Assembly (NCBI GenBank): GCA_016716765.1
Contig: JADJVA010000020.1
Coordinates: forward strand, 372,001 to 436,000
Origin: Bdellovibrionales bacterium
GTDB lineage: Bacteria > Bdellovibrionota > Bdellovibrionia > Bdellovibrionales > UBA1609
Reading direction: 5' to 3'
Length of the DNA: 64,000 bases
Position 1 is the stretch's first letter; every line of letters begins with the position of its first letter. This document shows, one piece after another, positions 44,130 to 53,373 of the stretch. The notes beneath the pieces were generated by a model. That model was given only the letters and a program-made list of their open reading frames with translations. It did no database searches and was not told the origin of the DNA. Made by a program: the position numbers and the translations under genes.

Positions 44130-46223
44130 CTAAAGAGTCATATATCCTAGCGCTGAAAAAACTCGCTCCGTCTCTCCTACCAAAGTGCCAACGTCCTCAC
44201 AATGCCCGTCGGCTCCGATCTCGCGCGCAAAGTCAGAGGTCACTGGCGCACCTCCCACCATAACCCGAAAATCCAAGCCCCTGCGACGATTTTCTTCTAC
44301 AAGTTGTTTCATTTGGACCATCGTTGTCGTCATCAATGCAGAGAGGGCAATAATTTGGGCCTTATTCTTCTCGGCCGCCGAAAAGATTTCATCCATGGCG
44401 ACATTGCGACCTAGGTCGATCACTTGGTAACCAAAATTCTTCAACATGAGAATACAGATATTTTTTCCAATGTCATGAATGTCGCCCTTCACCGTCGCAA
44501 AGACGATCGTACCACGAGCTTCTCCACTCCCCCCGCTGGTTTTAAAAAAGGGCTCGAGAAGAGCCACCCCTAATTTCATTGCCTCAGCCGAAGCAACGAG
44601 GTGAGGAATAAATCTCTTTCGCTTGGCAAACAGATCTCCCAAGTACCTAATTCCAGGTGTCATGATCTCCAAAAATAGACTGAAAGATTCAAATGACCTC
44701 GTTTTTAGAAACTCCCTAATATCAATTTGTATTTTGTCTTTCTTCCCATCAACAATATCCCAAAAAATTTCCATTTCGAGCCCATCAAGATCCAATTGCT
44801 TAACAAAATCGTCTCCTTCTTCAGACTTCGTTTGAAGAGTCTGAACCCCTGTAGAGCCAGAGTCGGCTCCCTCGCTGATGGGCTCCGACCACTTATCTAA
44901 ATAATTTTCGACTGCGGCCCCTCTGGGACCAAACAGTTCAGCCGCCGCAACTCTGGTGGCTATCTGATTTTCAAGTACGTTCATAATGGCACTGTTCAGC
45001 CCACGTTGCACCGCCATCATCAAATAGGATTGGTGAACAAATCTTCGGTTTGGCAATCCAAATGAGGAGTTGCTCAAGCCAAAAGTTGTCGCACAACCCA
45101 GTTCCTTCTGAATCAGCTCAATCGTTCTCAAACTTTCTCGAGCTCCTTCTCTCATTGCCGAAACTGTTAAGGCCAAAACATCAAAGACGACATCGTGCCG
45201 ACTAAATCCAGCTTCTATCAGTCGATCCAAAATTTTTCGCGCATAGATCAGACGATCTTCTGCTTTTTCAGGAACCATCGTCTCAGTGATCAAGGCGAGC
45301 ATCGCCCCGCCCGTGCGCTTTGCAATTGGAATCACTTCTTCAAGTTTCTCATCTTCAGCATTGATTGAATTGAGAAGAGGTCTTCCGTAGTAAACTTCTC
45401 CCCCCATTTTGAGAGCCAATGAAAAGCTTGAATCAATCACTAAGGGCACTTCGACCGAATTCTGCAATGTCGTGATGACCTCTCTCATCATTTGTGGCTC
45501 GTCAATCAAAGGGACTCCTACATTGACATCCAGGCACTGAGCTCCATTTTGAATTTGCAAATGGGCGTCGGCCAGTAGCGCTTCGATGTTTCCTTGCCGG
45601 ATCATGTCGGCCACTTTTTTTCGTCCTGTGGGGTTGATTTTTTCGCCGATCATCACAAAGGGATGCTGAGGTCCGATTCCCACGGCTCGTGTTTTTGAGG
45701 CGATCAAAACACGTTGATCGTCAAGTGGTTGGCTCGCTCCAAAAACTCTGTCTCCCTGACTATCAACGTAGTGCCTGATAGCTTTAATATATCCTGGTGT
45801 TGTTCCACAACAGCCACCCAGTATTCGCGTCCCACGCTCATAAAACTGTGGAATGTATTCGGCCATTTGAACAGCATCCATCGGAAACACCGTCTCGCCA
45901 TTTCTCAACTCTGGCATGCCCGCATTTGGTTGGATGGCGATTGGCAGTCGACTCCAGACCTTCATTTTCTCGACCACCTTCAGCATCGCCTGCGGACCTA
46001 CCGAACAATTGGCACCAACCGCATCGCAATGATACCCCTCCGCTATTGCCACACATGCCTCAGGGCTGATTCCAGTATCCGAAAAAGTATCCGTGTTAAA
46101 TGTCATCAAACCAATCAGCGGGACTTTTAAACTGAGATCGCGCACGGCTGCCAATGCCGCTTTGAAATCCATCGAATCAAACATCGTCTCAACAACAATC
46201 AAATCGACGCCCTCGTCGATCAA
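44130..46223 (-). CDS. metH: Methionine synthase MetH, C-terminal ~697 residues (split by frameshift)
   Basis: Cobalamin-dependent methyl transfer from methyl-tetrahydrofolate to homocysteine. This part carries the rest of the homocysteine domain with the zinc cysteines GANCSVGP and GGCCGTTP, then the pterin-binding domain (MIGEKINPTGRKK, CLDVNVGVPLID), the cap, and the B12 domain with GDIHDIGKN whose His is the lower cobalt ligand. It ends ~20 residues after GAPVTSDFA, so the AdoMet-binding reactivation domain of full MetH (~330 residues) is absent. The TTG at 46223 overlaps the preceding TGA and is not a natural gene start, because it falls inside the domain. The ASKHA activator upstream probably replaces the missing domain. 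Confidence 0.93.
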   Translation of the reverse strand: MIDEGVDLIVVETMFDSMDFKAALAAVRDLSLKVPLIGLMTFNTDTFSDTGISPEACVAIAEGYHCDAVGANCSVGPQAMLKVVEKMKVWSRLPIAIQPNAGMPELRNGETVFPMDAVQMAEYIPQFYERGTRILGGCCGTTPGYIKAIRHYVDSQGDRVFGASQPLDDQRVLIASKTRAVGIGPQHPFVMIGEKINPTGRKKVADMIRQGNIEALLADAHLQIQNGAQCLDVNVGVPLIDEPQMMREVITTLQNSVEVPLVIDSSFSLALKMGGEVYYGRPLLNSINAEDEKLEEVIPIAKRTGGAMLALITETMVPEKAEDRLIYARKILDRLIEAGFSRHDVVFDVLALTVSAMREGARESLRTIELIQKELGCATTFGLSNSSFGLPNRRFVHQSYLMMAVQRGLNSAIMNVLENQIATRVAAAELFGPRGAAVENYLDKWSEPISEGADSGSTGVQTLQTKSEEGDDFVKQLDLDGLEMEIFWDIVDGKKDKIQIDIREFLKTRSFESFSLFLEIMTPGIRYLGDLFAKRKRFIPHLVASAEAMKLGVALLEPFFKTSGGSGEARGTIVFATVKGDIHDIGKNICILMLKNFGYQVIDLGRNVAMDEIFSAAEKNKAQIIALSALMTTTMVQMKQLVEENRRRGLDFRVMVGGAPVTSDFAREIGADGHCEDVGTLVGETERVFSALGYMTL

Positions 46224-46672
46224 AACTCGAGCTTGTTCCCTAAAGATCTCAAAACCTCATCAAAAGATCGCGAGCCCGTCGGAAACACAGTATCCCCACA
46301 GGGACCCAAATCACCCGCCACGAAACATCGCTCACCTCCCGCTCGTCGAGCGATCTCCACGGCCCTTGCATTGATATCGACAAGTTTTGAGTGAGCACGA
46401 TACTCGTCGAGACGCCAGCGCGAAGCCCCAAAGGTATTTGTGATAAGAATGTCTGCTCCAGACTCAGCGTATTCTCTTTGTACCGCTTCAATCACTTTTG
46501 GATTTTCTAAATTCCAAAGATCAGGGGCATGTCCGGGAGGGAGTCCTCTTTTCATGAGAAGAGCTCCCATCGACCCATCAAAAATCATCAATCGAGAATT
46601 CAAAGCTTTACGAAATTCTTGGTAGCGGCCTTTTTGTATCAAAACTCTCTCCCTTACTTCAGATAAATTCAA
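46220..46672 (-). CDS. metH: Methionine synthase MetH, N-terminal ~150 residues (split by frameshift)
   Basis: The first part of the homocysteine S-methyltransferase domain: MIFDGSMGALLMKRG, then GADILITNTFGASRW and ERCFVAGDLGPCGD. It breaks off after SRSFDEVLRS where the coding strand reads TCTTTAGGGAACAAG; adding one T (A3 run at 46242-46244) restores REQARVLIDEGVDL and joins the following frame. So the two parts were one ~845-residue protein. Start: TTG at 46672 by maximum length, or the TTG at 46642 with AGGGAGAG just upstream, which I prefer. The gene follows the activator gene by 28 bases. Confidence 0.88.
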   Translation of the reverse strand: MNLSEVRERVLIQKGRYQEFRKALNSRLMIFDGSMGALLMKRGLPPGHAPDLWNLENPKVIEAVQREYAESGADILITNTFGASRWRLDEYRAHSKLVDINARAVEIARRAGGERCFVAGDLGPCGDTVFPTGSRSFDEVLRSLGNKLEF

Positions 46673-46700
46673 ACGGATTCAAACACCATCAGTTCGGTCG

Positions 46701-48182
46701 TTACGGATGCAAATTCATGGATTCAATAAACATCGCTTGGAACTCATCTTTCAAAGCCAAATCGACCGGCATTTTGACCTTATCGATCCAGGCAGCAAAC
46801 TCCTTTTTTTCCTGGTCAGAGGCAAGACCCCAAGCAATCGTTCCCTTTAAACTGGAATTTCCGATCGCTTCCATTTTCATATTTGGTAGGAGTCCCAGCT
46901 CAATGGCACAGTCTGTCGGCAGATGTTCTCCGAATGAGCCCGCCAAAATCAAACGCTCCGCTCTTTGACCGCCCTCTTTCATGATCAGCTCAACACCTGT
47001 CCGAATGGCTGATTTCGCTAACTGAAATTCTCGAATATCGTCTTGATTCAAACCCAAGTCTGGATTCAACGAAATTTTTTTTGCATCGAGGATCTCTCCC
47101 TCCGTGTTAAGCAAATTACCTTTGAGAGCCTGGGCAACGGCCTGAATCAAAGCCGACCCACAAATGCCGCGCGGGACGTCCCCATCTACCACATCGAAGG
47201 TCCAAGCTTTCTCTTTCGGATCATAAAGAGGATTGATGATTGCTCCCGACTCAGCCCTCATTCCAATACTTATATTCGATCCCTCAAAAGCAGGCCCCGC
47301 AGGCGTACTTGAGATCAAGAGTTTTTCTCCAGTCCAGAAAATAATTTCAGAGTTGGTCCCCACGTCCAAAAGGATCCAAGAGGGCTTACTCATTTCCCCT
47401 TTCTTCCATAACAAAAACAATCCCGCCCACAGATCCCCGCCCACAAAACTATTCAGAAGAGGAAGGCTCGTCCAATCACCTGTATCTGCCAGACTTGTCT
47501 TTGTCTCTTCAAACGAATGGGGCTGAAACGGAAAAACAGCCAAACTATCGATCGACCACTGATGCAAAAACGAAATCATGGCTGAATTGCCAGCAACAAG
47601 ACCCCTATCAGAAAAACGATATGGTCCGGCCTCAGTCTTGATTGTTTCCAAAAGCTTTTTGATTTGGCGAACCAAGCGATAGTGAAGTGGCTCAACGCCC
47701 AGTCTCTGGGCGTATTCGAGCCGAGTCATGACGTCGGCTCCCATAATCACCTGGCTGTTCAAGCCCCGCGCCCGACACCATTCTCCATTCTTATCTATCG
47801 CGGCCATTTCTAAGCCCGTTGTTCCCGCATCAAAAGCGATCCACCAATCTGAAACAGGAGGCCGCAAAACTTCAAGGTGTTCGCCCACCTGATAAACCTG
47901 TGGAAATTCAATTTCCATTTGAGATTTCGGACGAATTTGGCAACTCAAGCGCCAACCATCTTGAAGAGCTGTTGCAGAAAAGGCTTTGCTATCTGCTCCA
48001 GACACAGGTGCCGTGCCTTTGACAACTTTCACTCGGCACTGACGACAAACCCCCTTGCCTATGCAACTCGAACGAATGGGCACTTCATGAGCGTACAATA
48101 TATCGAGCAGTGTCGGTCCCGCGAGAGAGACCTTCATCTCCCAAGTTTGCCCACGAGAGAAGGCCTTAATGGGAAAGGGCAT
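46701..48182 (-). CDS. Reductive activator of corrinoid enzymes (2Fe-2S / ASKHA, DUF4445)
   Basis: A 493-residue protein. The N-terminal ferredoxin-like [2Fe-2S] domain has Cys in SSCIGKGVCRQCRV and a later RLSCQ. The ASKHA ATPase part has FDAGTTGLEM, LDVGTNSEI and GICGSALIQA. Such RACE proteins use ATP and an electron donor to reduce inactive cob(II)alamin on methyltransferases. Here the neighbour is a MetH without its own reactivation domain, so MetH is the probable client. The ATG at 48182 has GGAGGT five bases upstream and lies 17 bases inside the preceding gene, so the two are translationally coupled. Confidence 0.92.
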   Translation of the reverse strand: MPFPIKAFSRGQTWEMKVSLAGPTLLDILYAHEVPIRSSCIGKGVCRQCRVKVVKGTAPVSGADSKAFSATALQDGWRLSCQIRPKSQMEIEFPQVYQVGEHLEVLRPPVSDWWIAFDAGTTGLEMAAIDKNGEWCRARGLNSQVIMGADVMTRLEYAQRLGVEPLHYRLVRQIKKLLETIKTEAGPYRFSDRGLVAGNSAMISFLHQWSIDSLAVFPFQPHSFEETKTSLADTGDWTSLPLLNSFVGGDLWAGLFLLWKKGEMSKPSWILLDVGTNSEIIFWTGEKLLISSTPAGPAFEGSNISIGMRAESGAIINPLYDPKEKAWTFDVVDGDVPRGICGSALIQAVAQALKGNLLNTEGEILDAKKISLNPDLGLNQDDIREFQLAKSAIRTGVELIMKEGGQRAERLILAGSFGEHLPTDCAIELGLLPNMKMEAIGNSSLKGTIAWGLASDQEKKEFAAWIDKVKMPVDLALKDEFQAMFIESMNLHP

Positions 48183-50052
48183 GAATTACCTCCAAGGCAA
48201 AACCCACACGATTAAAGGGAGCGCTCACCTGAAAACCCGCCACCAGATTCTTGGCTTCGCTCATTGTCTTCATGGCGATGTCCATGCCTCTCTTCATTGC
48301 TTCTCCCTTATCACCCTGAGCTTTTTCCATTTCACGAATCACCCAATCAGGTACAGACACTCCAGGCACCTCATTTTTTAAAAATTCAGCGTTGCGCAGA
48401 CTCACCAAAGGCCAGATGCCCATAATTACGGGAATACTAGAACCTCCCAGGTGATCCATGAAAGTCAAATAGGATTCAAGATCATAAATGGGCTGAGTGA
48501 TCGCATAATCAGCTCCAGCCTCAATTTTATATTTGTAACGATTGATTTCTAATTCCCGATGAGAAGCCGTTGGATTGAGCGCCACTCCAACACAGAACCG
48601 AGTTGCTGATCCCATACTCGCTCCCCCCAAATCAAGCCCGCTATTCATACGCGAGGCGATGTGGGTCAGTCCTATCGCATCAACATCATAGACTCCGGTC
48701 GCTCCCTTCATGTTTCCCAACTTCGGAGGATCCCCCGTTACCAACAGAAGGTTTCGCACTCCGGCCACATGACAGCCCAAGAGATCGCTCTGCAGGCCAA
48801 TAATATTGCGATCGCGAGTGGTCAAATGAGGGATCGCCTCAATTCCAATTTCGCTTTGAATGTGCGCTGCCAGATGAAGAGAGCTTAAGCGAGCCACCGC
48901 ACGCGCCCCATCTGGAATATTCACATATTTGACTCCACCTGCTTTGAGTTCGCGACAGTGTTCTAAAAAGGTCCTGGTATCTGCGCCTTTTGGCGGAATG
49001 ATCTCAATCGAAAATACTTTCCGACCAGCCCTTAAATCTGCCCCTAATTCACTTCTCTCGCCAAGATCCATTGGCTTTGCCGGTTGATCCACCAGTGGAA
49101 GCGAAAAATCAAAAGTGGGATTTTCCTTTCGCACATAGTTTGTGGCCATGCGAACCGCGTTCGTCAGAGCCCGAATATGAAGTGAGTGCACCCCGCAGTG
49201 CCCCCCAACAATATTAGCTCCCTGCTGAATAAAGCGTTTTCCATATTTCGCCAGATAATCAGGATTACAAAGATAAATCCATTGATCATTCACATACTTC
49301 GGCATTCCCGCATTGGGTTTGAGGCTAATCAATCGCTTTGTGAGCGGCCTTGTTCGATCAAGGGCCGTCAACATTCCACTCGGCCCCACCTCTCCACAAA
49401 ATCCCAAGGCTTCCAGGTCATACTCTTCTGCGAGGCGAACCAAATCTTCTGGAGTGCTTCCATAGGATGAACGCATGTCTTCATTTAAACTCAAATGCGC
49501 AAACACAGGCTTATCGGAAATTTTCTTGATTGCGACGATAGCGGCCTCAAGATTTCTCAGGTTATGAAATCCCTCAATTGTAAATCCATCTACCCCTGCC
49601 TCATCGAGAGTGCGTGCAACCTCTTCATACAAAGCCACTGCTTCGATATAGGCCGTGGGTCCCAGCGGTTCAATCATGACTGGCAAAGGCCCCATCAGTC
49701 CGATCACGTAGGCCTCATCACCGGCCACATCCTGGGCAATTTTCACCGCTGCATCAAGTATTTCCTTCTGCTGTCCTTGCAAGCCATATTCAGTGAGCTT
49801 TGGTTTTGTCGCATTAAAGGTATTTGTGGTCAGCAGCTCAGCTCCCGCCTTCTTAAAGTCAATCAAGACTTCCTTGACCGCCTGAGGGTCCGTCAAGCAA
49901 AGTTCTTCGAAACTCCGATTGATGTAATAGCCTCTCTCGTAGAGAGACGTCGCCATCGCCCCGTCAAAAACAATTGGCTTTCCTGTCTGAAGATACTCCA
50001 ATAAAGAAATTCGTTTCAATTTTTTCGCCTCCCCTATTTTCTCATACTCCAT
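48166..50052 (-). CDS. Homocysteine S-methyltransferase / methylenetetrahydrofolate reductase fusion
   Basis: A 628-residue fusion. Residues ~15-310 are a homocysteine-methyltransferase barrel (VFDGAMATSLYERG, ELLTTNTFNATKPKL, LKPNAGMP). Residues ~345-625 are MetF-like (FSIEIIPPKGADTRTF, LLLVTGDPPKLG, YAITQPIYD), which reduces methylene-THF to methyl-THF. The zinc motif that is GGCCG in the family reads GGHCGV here, and the other Cys region is GFCGEVGP; so one Cys is replaced by His. It could feed methyl-THF to MetH and also methylate homocysteine from another donor. It follows manC by 6 bases and overlaps the activator gene. Confidence 0.92.
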   Translation of the reverse strand: MEYEKIGEAKKLKRISLLEYLQTGKPIVFDGAMATSLYERGYYINRSFEELCLTDPQAVKEVLIDFKKAGAELLTTNTFNATKPKLTEYGLQGQQKEILDAAVKIAQDVAGDEAYVIGLMGPLPVMIEPLGPTAYIEAVALYEEVARTLDEAGVDGFTIEGFHNLRNLEAAIVAIKKISDKPVFAHLSLNEDMRSSYGSTPEDLVRLAEEYDLEALGFCGEVGPSGMLTALDRTRPLTKRLISLKPNAGMPKYVNDQWIYLCNPDYLAKYGKRFIQQGANIVGGHCGVHSLHIRALTNAVRMATNYVRKENPTFDFSLPLVDQPAKPMDLGERSELGADLRAGRKVFSIEIIPPKGADTRTFLEHCRELKAGGVKYVNIPDGARAVARLSSLHLAAHIQSEIGIEAIPHLTTRDRNIIGLQSDLLGCHVAGVRNLLLVTGDPPKLGNMKGATGVYDVDAIGLTHIASRMNSGLDLGGASMGSATRFCVGVALNPTASHRELEINRYKYKIEAGADYAITQPIYDLESYLTFMDHLGGSSIPVIMGIWPLVSLRNAEFLKNEVPGVSVPDWVIREMEKAQGDKGEAMKRGMDIAMKTMSEAKNLVAGFQVSAPFNRVGFALEVIHALSH

Positions 50053-50058
50053 TTTGCC

Positions 50059-51456
50059 TCAAATTCGACAATAATCGTCCTGGTATCTCACAATGTCATC
50101 CTCACCAAAGTAACTGCCCGTTTGAACTTCAACAAAAATCATTGGCATTGAGCCCACATTGCCAATACGGTGCTTTGATCCGGCTGGAATATAAATAGAT
50201 TCTCCCGTTTGGACCCGATGAGTTTTCTCGTCTAGAATGACTTCGGCCTCTCCAGACACAACAATCCAATGTTCATTGCGTTTTGCGTGGGACTGATAAG
50301 AAATCTTTGCACCCGGATCAACTGTTATCCGTTTAGCTTTAAATTCTTTTTGGTCAGCCAATACCTCGAAACCGCCCCAAGGCCTAATTTCAAAAGGATG
50401 CTCCACTGCTTCCGGCAGGCCCGCCTTCTTGATTTGATCCAACAAATCTTTAACCTTTTGACTTTGCCCCTTCTTACAGACAAGCAAGGCGTCGGGAGTG
50501 TCGACGATAATTAAATTCTCGACCCCAATTAAGCCCACAACTTTCTCTTTGATTGAAAACACATAATTATTAACTGAGTCCTCAGTATAGATAGACGCTG
50601 ATGATTCAGTTTTTGAGGCTCTCACTTCTTCATCCAAACGAGCCAGCTCATCCCAAGAGCCCACATCACTCCAACCCATCGAGCAAGGAATACAAACCTG
50701 CTCCCTCAGTTTCTCCATGATTCCGTAATCCAAGCTGATTGACTCAATCATCGCATAATTGTATTTGGCGTTGCTCCAGTCGGGTTTTATTCCTGAGATT
50801 TTTTTCCAAACCAGAGGAAGGTGCTCTTCAAAATGAGAAATCATCACCGAAGCTCTAAAAACAAACATCCCCGCATTCCAAAAATGTCGCCCCGATTTAA
50901 GAAATTCCTCGGCAGTCGCCTGATTTGGCTTTTCACGAAAACCCAGGACACCTCGGGCCTGCAAATCATTCTTCGTCTTAACGACTCTCTCTTCGATTTC
51001 AATGTATCCATATCCTGTTGAAGCCTCAGTAGGATAAATCCCCAGAGTGGCAACTTTTCCCTCTTTCGCGCAGTCAATAGCCAATTCCACGGCTGATTGA
51101 AAACCCTTGGTATCGATAATGAGATGATCCGCTGGAAAAACACCGACGATCTCGTCTTCTCTTCCCTGAGTTTTCAACCAATGACAAATCAAAGCCACAG
51201 CCGGAGCCGTGTTCTTTCCCATCGGTTCTGAAATAACACACTCGGCTCCCAAGCCCTCCTCGGCCAAAGTTCGAATGGAAAGCGAACGCATGGATTCAAG
51301 AGTCAGAATATAGGGGTTTCCAAAGGGTTTTAAGCGTTGAATCGAGTTCCTTAAAAAACTCTGATCATAAAAATCGCAAAACTGTTTTGGATAAGAGGCG
51401 CGAGAAACGGGCCATAAACGTGTTCCACTTCCACCAGACAAAATCACAGGAATCAT
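50059..51456 (-). CDS. manC: Mannose-1-phosphate guanylyltransferase / mannose-6-phosphate isomerase
   Basis: A 465-residue type II bifunctional enzyme making GDP-mannose for polysaccharides. The nucleotidyltransferase has LSGGSGTRLWPVSR, FPADHLI, GYGYIE, REKPN and WSDVGSW. The C-terminal cupin (EHWIVVSGEAEV, YIPAGSKHRIGN, ending FGEDDIVRYQDDY) is the isomerase. It is divergent from a DegT aminotransferase gene, which also serves surface sugars, and is the first of a leftward run into the methionine genes, probably by shared transcription rather than shared function. The 248-base gap to its neighbour shows no strong promoter. Confidence 0.95.
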   Translation of the reverse strand: MIPVILSGGSGTRLWPVSRASYPKQFCDFYDQSFLRNSIQRLKPFGNPYILTLESMRSLSIRTLAEEGLGAECVISEPMGKNTAPAVALICHWLKTQGREDEIVGVFPADHLIIDTKGFQSAVELAIDCAKEGKVATLGIYPTEASTGYGYIEIEERVVKTKNDLQARGVLGFREKPNQATAEEFLKSGRHFWNAGMFVFRASVMISHFEEHLPLVWKKISGIKPDWSNAKYNYAMIESISLDYGIMEKLREQVCIPCSMGWSDVGSWDELARLDEEVRASKTESSASIYTEDSVNNYVFSIKEKVVGLIGVENLIIVDTPDALLVCKKGQSQKVKDLLDQIKKAGLPEAVEHPFEIRPWGGFEVLADQKEFKAKRITVDPGAKISYQSHAKRNEHWIVVSGEAEVILDEKTHRVQTGESIYIPAGSKHRIGNVGSMPMIFVEVQTGSYFGEDDIVRYQDDYCRI

Positions 51457-51704
51457 ATATTTTCAACCTCACACATGTTTAAATCGTTGTGAATTTAATC
51501 CCTCATTGCCATTGGTTTATCCTATGAAAATCAAGACCTTACAAGTGTTCTTCGCAGATGCCGCCAATTGACCGCCCTCTCGACCCAGACAGAGCAAGAG
51601 ATGTGGCTTGATCTGATCAGAACTTTCCCTCTTGCTTTGATTGTCCTGCTGGGAATATGTTAAGAACCAATTCAATCCTTACCACCCAACGAAGGGATCG
51701 CATC

Positions 51705-52799
51705 ATGTCCTTGCCGTTCATTGACCTCAAGGCCCAATACAATTCACTCAAAGATCAGATTGACGCTCGGATTCAGACAGTCCTCAATCATGGGCAGTAC
51801 ATTATGGGACCTGAAGTCGAAGAATGTGAAAAGTCTCTTCAAAACTTTCTTGGCTGCAAATATGCAATCACCTGCGCAAGCGGAACGGACGCAGCCCTGA
51901 TGTCCATGATGGCCCTCAATATTGGTCCCGGCGATGAAGTGATCACAACGGCATTCTCATTCATTGCGACAATAGAAACCATTGTTCTTGCGGGTGCGAC
52001 CCCTGTTATGGTCGATATCGATCCCAAGACTTTTAACATCGATGTTCGTCACATCGAATCGGCCATCACACCAAAAACGAAGGCAATTGTCCCCGTTTCA
52101 CTTTATGGACAGCCTGCCGACATGGATGAAATCAACTCCATCGCAGCAAAACATCGACTTCATGTCATCGAAGATGCCGCCCAAAGTTTTGGGGCTCCTT
52201 ATAAAAACAAGCGCAGCGGAAACCTCTCCGAAATCGGTATCACGAGTTTTTTTCCAGCCAAACCTCTCGGTTGTTATGGCGACGGCGGAGCCATTTTTAC
52301 AAACAATAGCGAATGGGCCGAAAAGCTGAAACAGATTCGCAATCACGGCCAGTCACAGCGATATCATCATCCCCTGGTCGGAGTGAACGGACGCCTCGAC
52401 ACCCTGCAGTGCGCTATTCTTTTGCCAAAGATTGAACGCTACCCTTGGGAAATCGAACAGCGTCAACGGATCGCAAAGAATTATTCTGAGGCCTTTTCCC
52501 AGATGGAACTCGCCATTCCTTTTGTCCGTGCTGATCGAGAGAGTGTCTGGGCTCAGTACACCTTGCGAGTTCCCGAGCGCGAGCAATTTCAAAAACGCAT
52601 GAATGAACTGGGAATTCCAACAGCTGTCCACTACCCCAGCACCATGGCGGACCAACCAGCCTATCAAAAGATTTCAAAGGTGCATGATATCAGTGAGGCC
52701 CGAAAGGCCTCTCAACAAGTGGTGAGCCTTCCGATCTACCCAGACATGTCACCTCAGATACAGGAAAAAATCATTGAATCTGTTCGTCAGAGCCTTTGA
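51705..52799 (+). CDS. DegT/DnrJ/EryC1 sugar aminotransferase
   Basis: A 364-residue PLP enzyme that aminates a nucleotide-keto-sugar. The internal lysine is in SFFPAKPLGCYGDGG; other blocks are ASGTDAALMSMMAL, TTAFSFIATIETI, VIEDAAQSFGA, and VGVNGRLDTLQCAIL. It is closest in pattern to WbpE/WlbC, which make 2,3-diacetamido uronates for O-antigen, but the sugar cannot be named from sequence alone. The ATG at 51705 has AAGGGA eight bases upstream. It stands opposite manC and close to the O-antigen-ligase-like gene 10 kb away, suggesting a surface polysaccharide. Confidence 0.9.
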   Translation: MSLPFIDLKAQYNSLKDQIDARIQTVLNHGQYIMGPEVEECEKSLQNFLGCKYAITCASGTDAALMSMMALNIGPGDEVITTAFSFIATIETIVLAGATPVMVDIDPKTFNIDVRHIESAITPKTKAIVPVSLYGQPADMDEINSIAAKHRLHVIEDAAQSFGAPYKNKRSGNLSEIGITSFFPAKPLGCYGDGGAIFTNNSEWAEKLKQIRNHGQSQRYHHPLVGVNGRLDTLQCAILLPKIERYPWEIEQRQRIAKNYSEAFSQMELAIPFVRADRESVWAQYTLRVPEREQFQKRMNELGIPTAVHYPSTMADQPAYQKISKVHDISEARKASQQVVSLPIYPDMSPQIQEKIIESVRQSL

Positions 52800-52817
52800 G
52801 ACTGACTAAAAAATTCT

Positions 52818-53318
52818 TCAATAGGGCATGAGAAGATAGATAAATAAAATAAAGAAAATTGTGAGACTAGCTAAACTGTATTTCAAAACACTATTAAATA
52901 TATCATTTTGAGCTCTGCTCTGAAGCTCCCGATCTAGCCGAGCATAAGCAGGATAGGAATTGTTCCAATAATCTATTCCTCGAGAAACCTGGCCGCCTGA
53001 GTGCGAGTCCCAAAAATCAACTCCTCCAACGGTGTTCTTCACTTTCTGCGTGAGGGGGGAGTCCGCCAAGTAAAGATAGAGAACTTTTCCACGAGGTCCA
53101 AAAGGTCCTTCAATCCAAAAATGAGACATTCTCTTTGCTTCTCGGTAGAGGCGATAGGACCGGCCCCTTTTTCTTCGTATAGCAACCACACTCAGACGAA
53201 CACCACGACTCAATATGTCCTGAAACGAGTAGTACTTCCCCTTCATAAATGAAAACTGAGGTGAGCTCATACCAATATGAGAAAGCAAACTAAGGGCCAT
53301 CTCCAACTCAATAAGCAC
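52818..53318 (-). CDS. Small protein with C-terminal membrane anchor, unknown function
   Basis: Up to 166 residues (GTG start at 53318; ATG at 53300 is also possible). The middle is basic (VVAIRRKRGRSYRLYREAK), then comes KVLYLYLADSPLTQKV, and one C-terminal helix (SLASLTIFFILFIYLLMP). This tail-anchored layout suggests an inner-membrane protein with its body in the cytoplasm. Family not recognised. It is 19 bases from the aminotransferase stop, convergent. Confidence 0.6.
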   Translation of the reverse strand: MLIELEMALSLLSHIGMSSPQFSFMKGKYYSFQDILSRGVRLSVVAIRRKRGRSYRLYREAKRMSHFWIEGPFGPRGKVLYLYLADSPLTQKVKNTVGGVDFWDSHSGGQVSRGIDYWNNSYPAYARLDRELQSRAQNDIFNSVLKYSLASLTIFFILFIYLLMPY

Positions 53319-53373
53319 TCGCGCAAACCCGCGACCAAGCCCATGGGGTGTCTAAAACTTCGTCAATTGAAAA

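Noticed and set aside
44100..51456. Cobalamin or SAM riboswitch for the methionine genes
   Set aside because: The genes are packed with gaps under 30 bases and no B12-box or SAM-box sequence is seen in the manC upstream gap.
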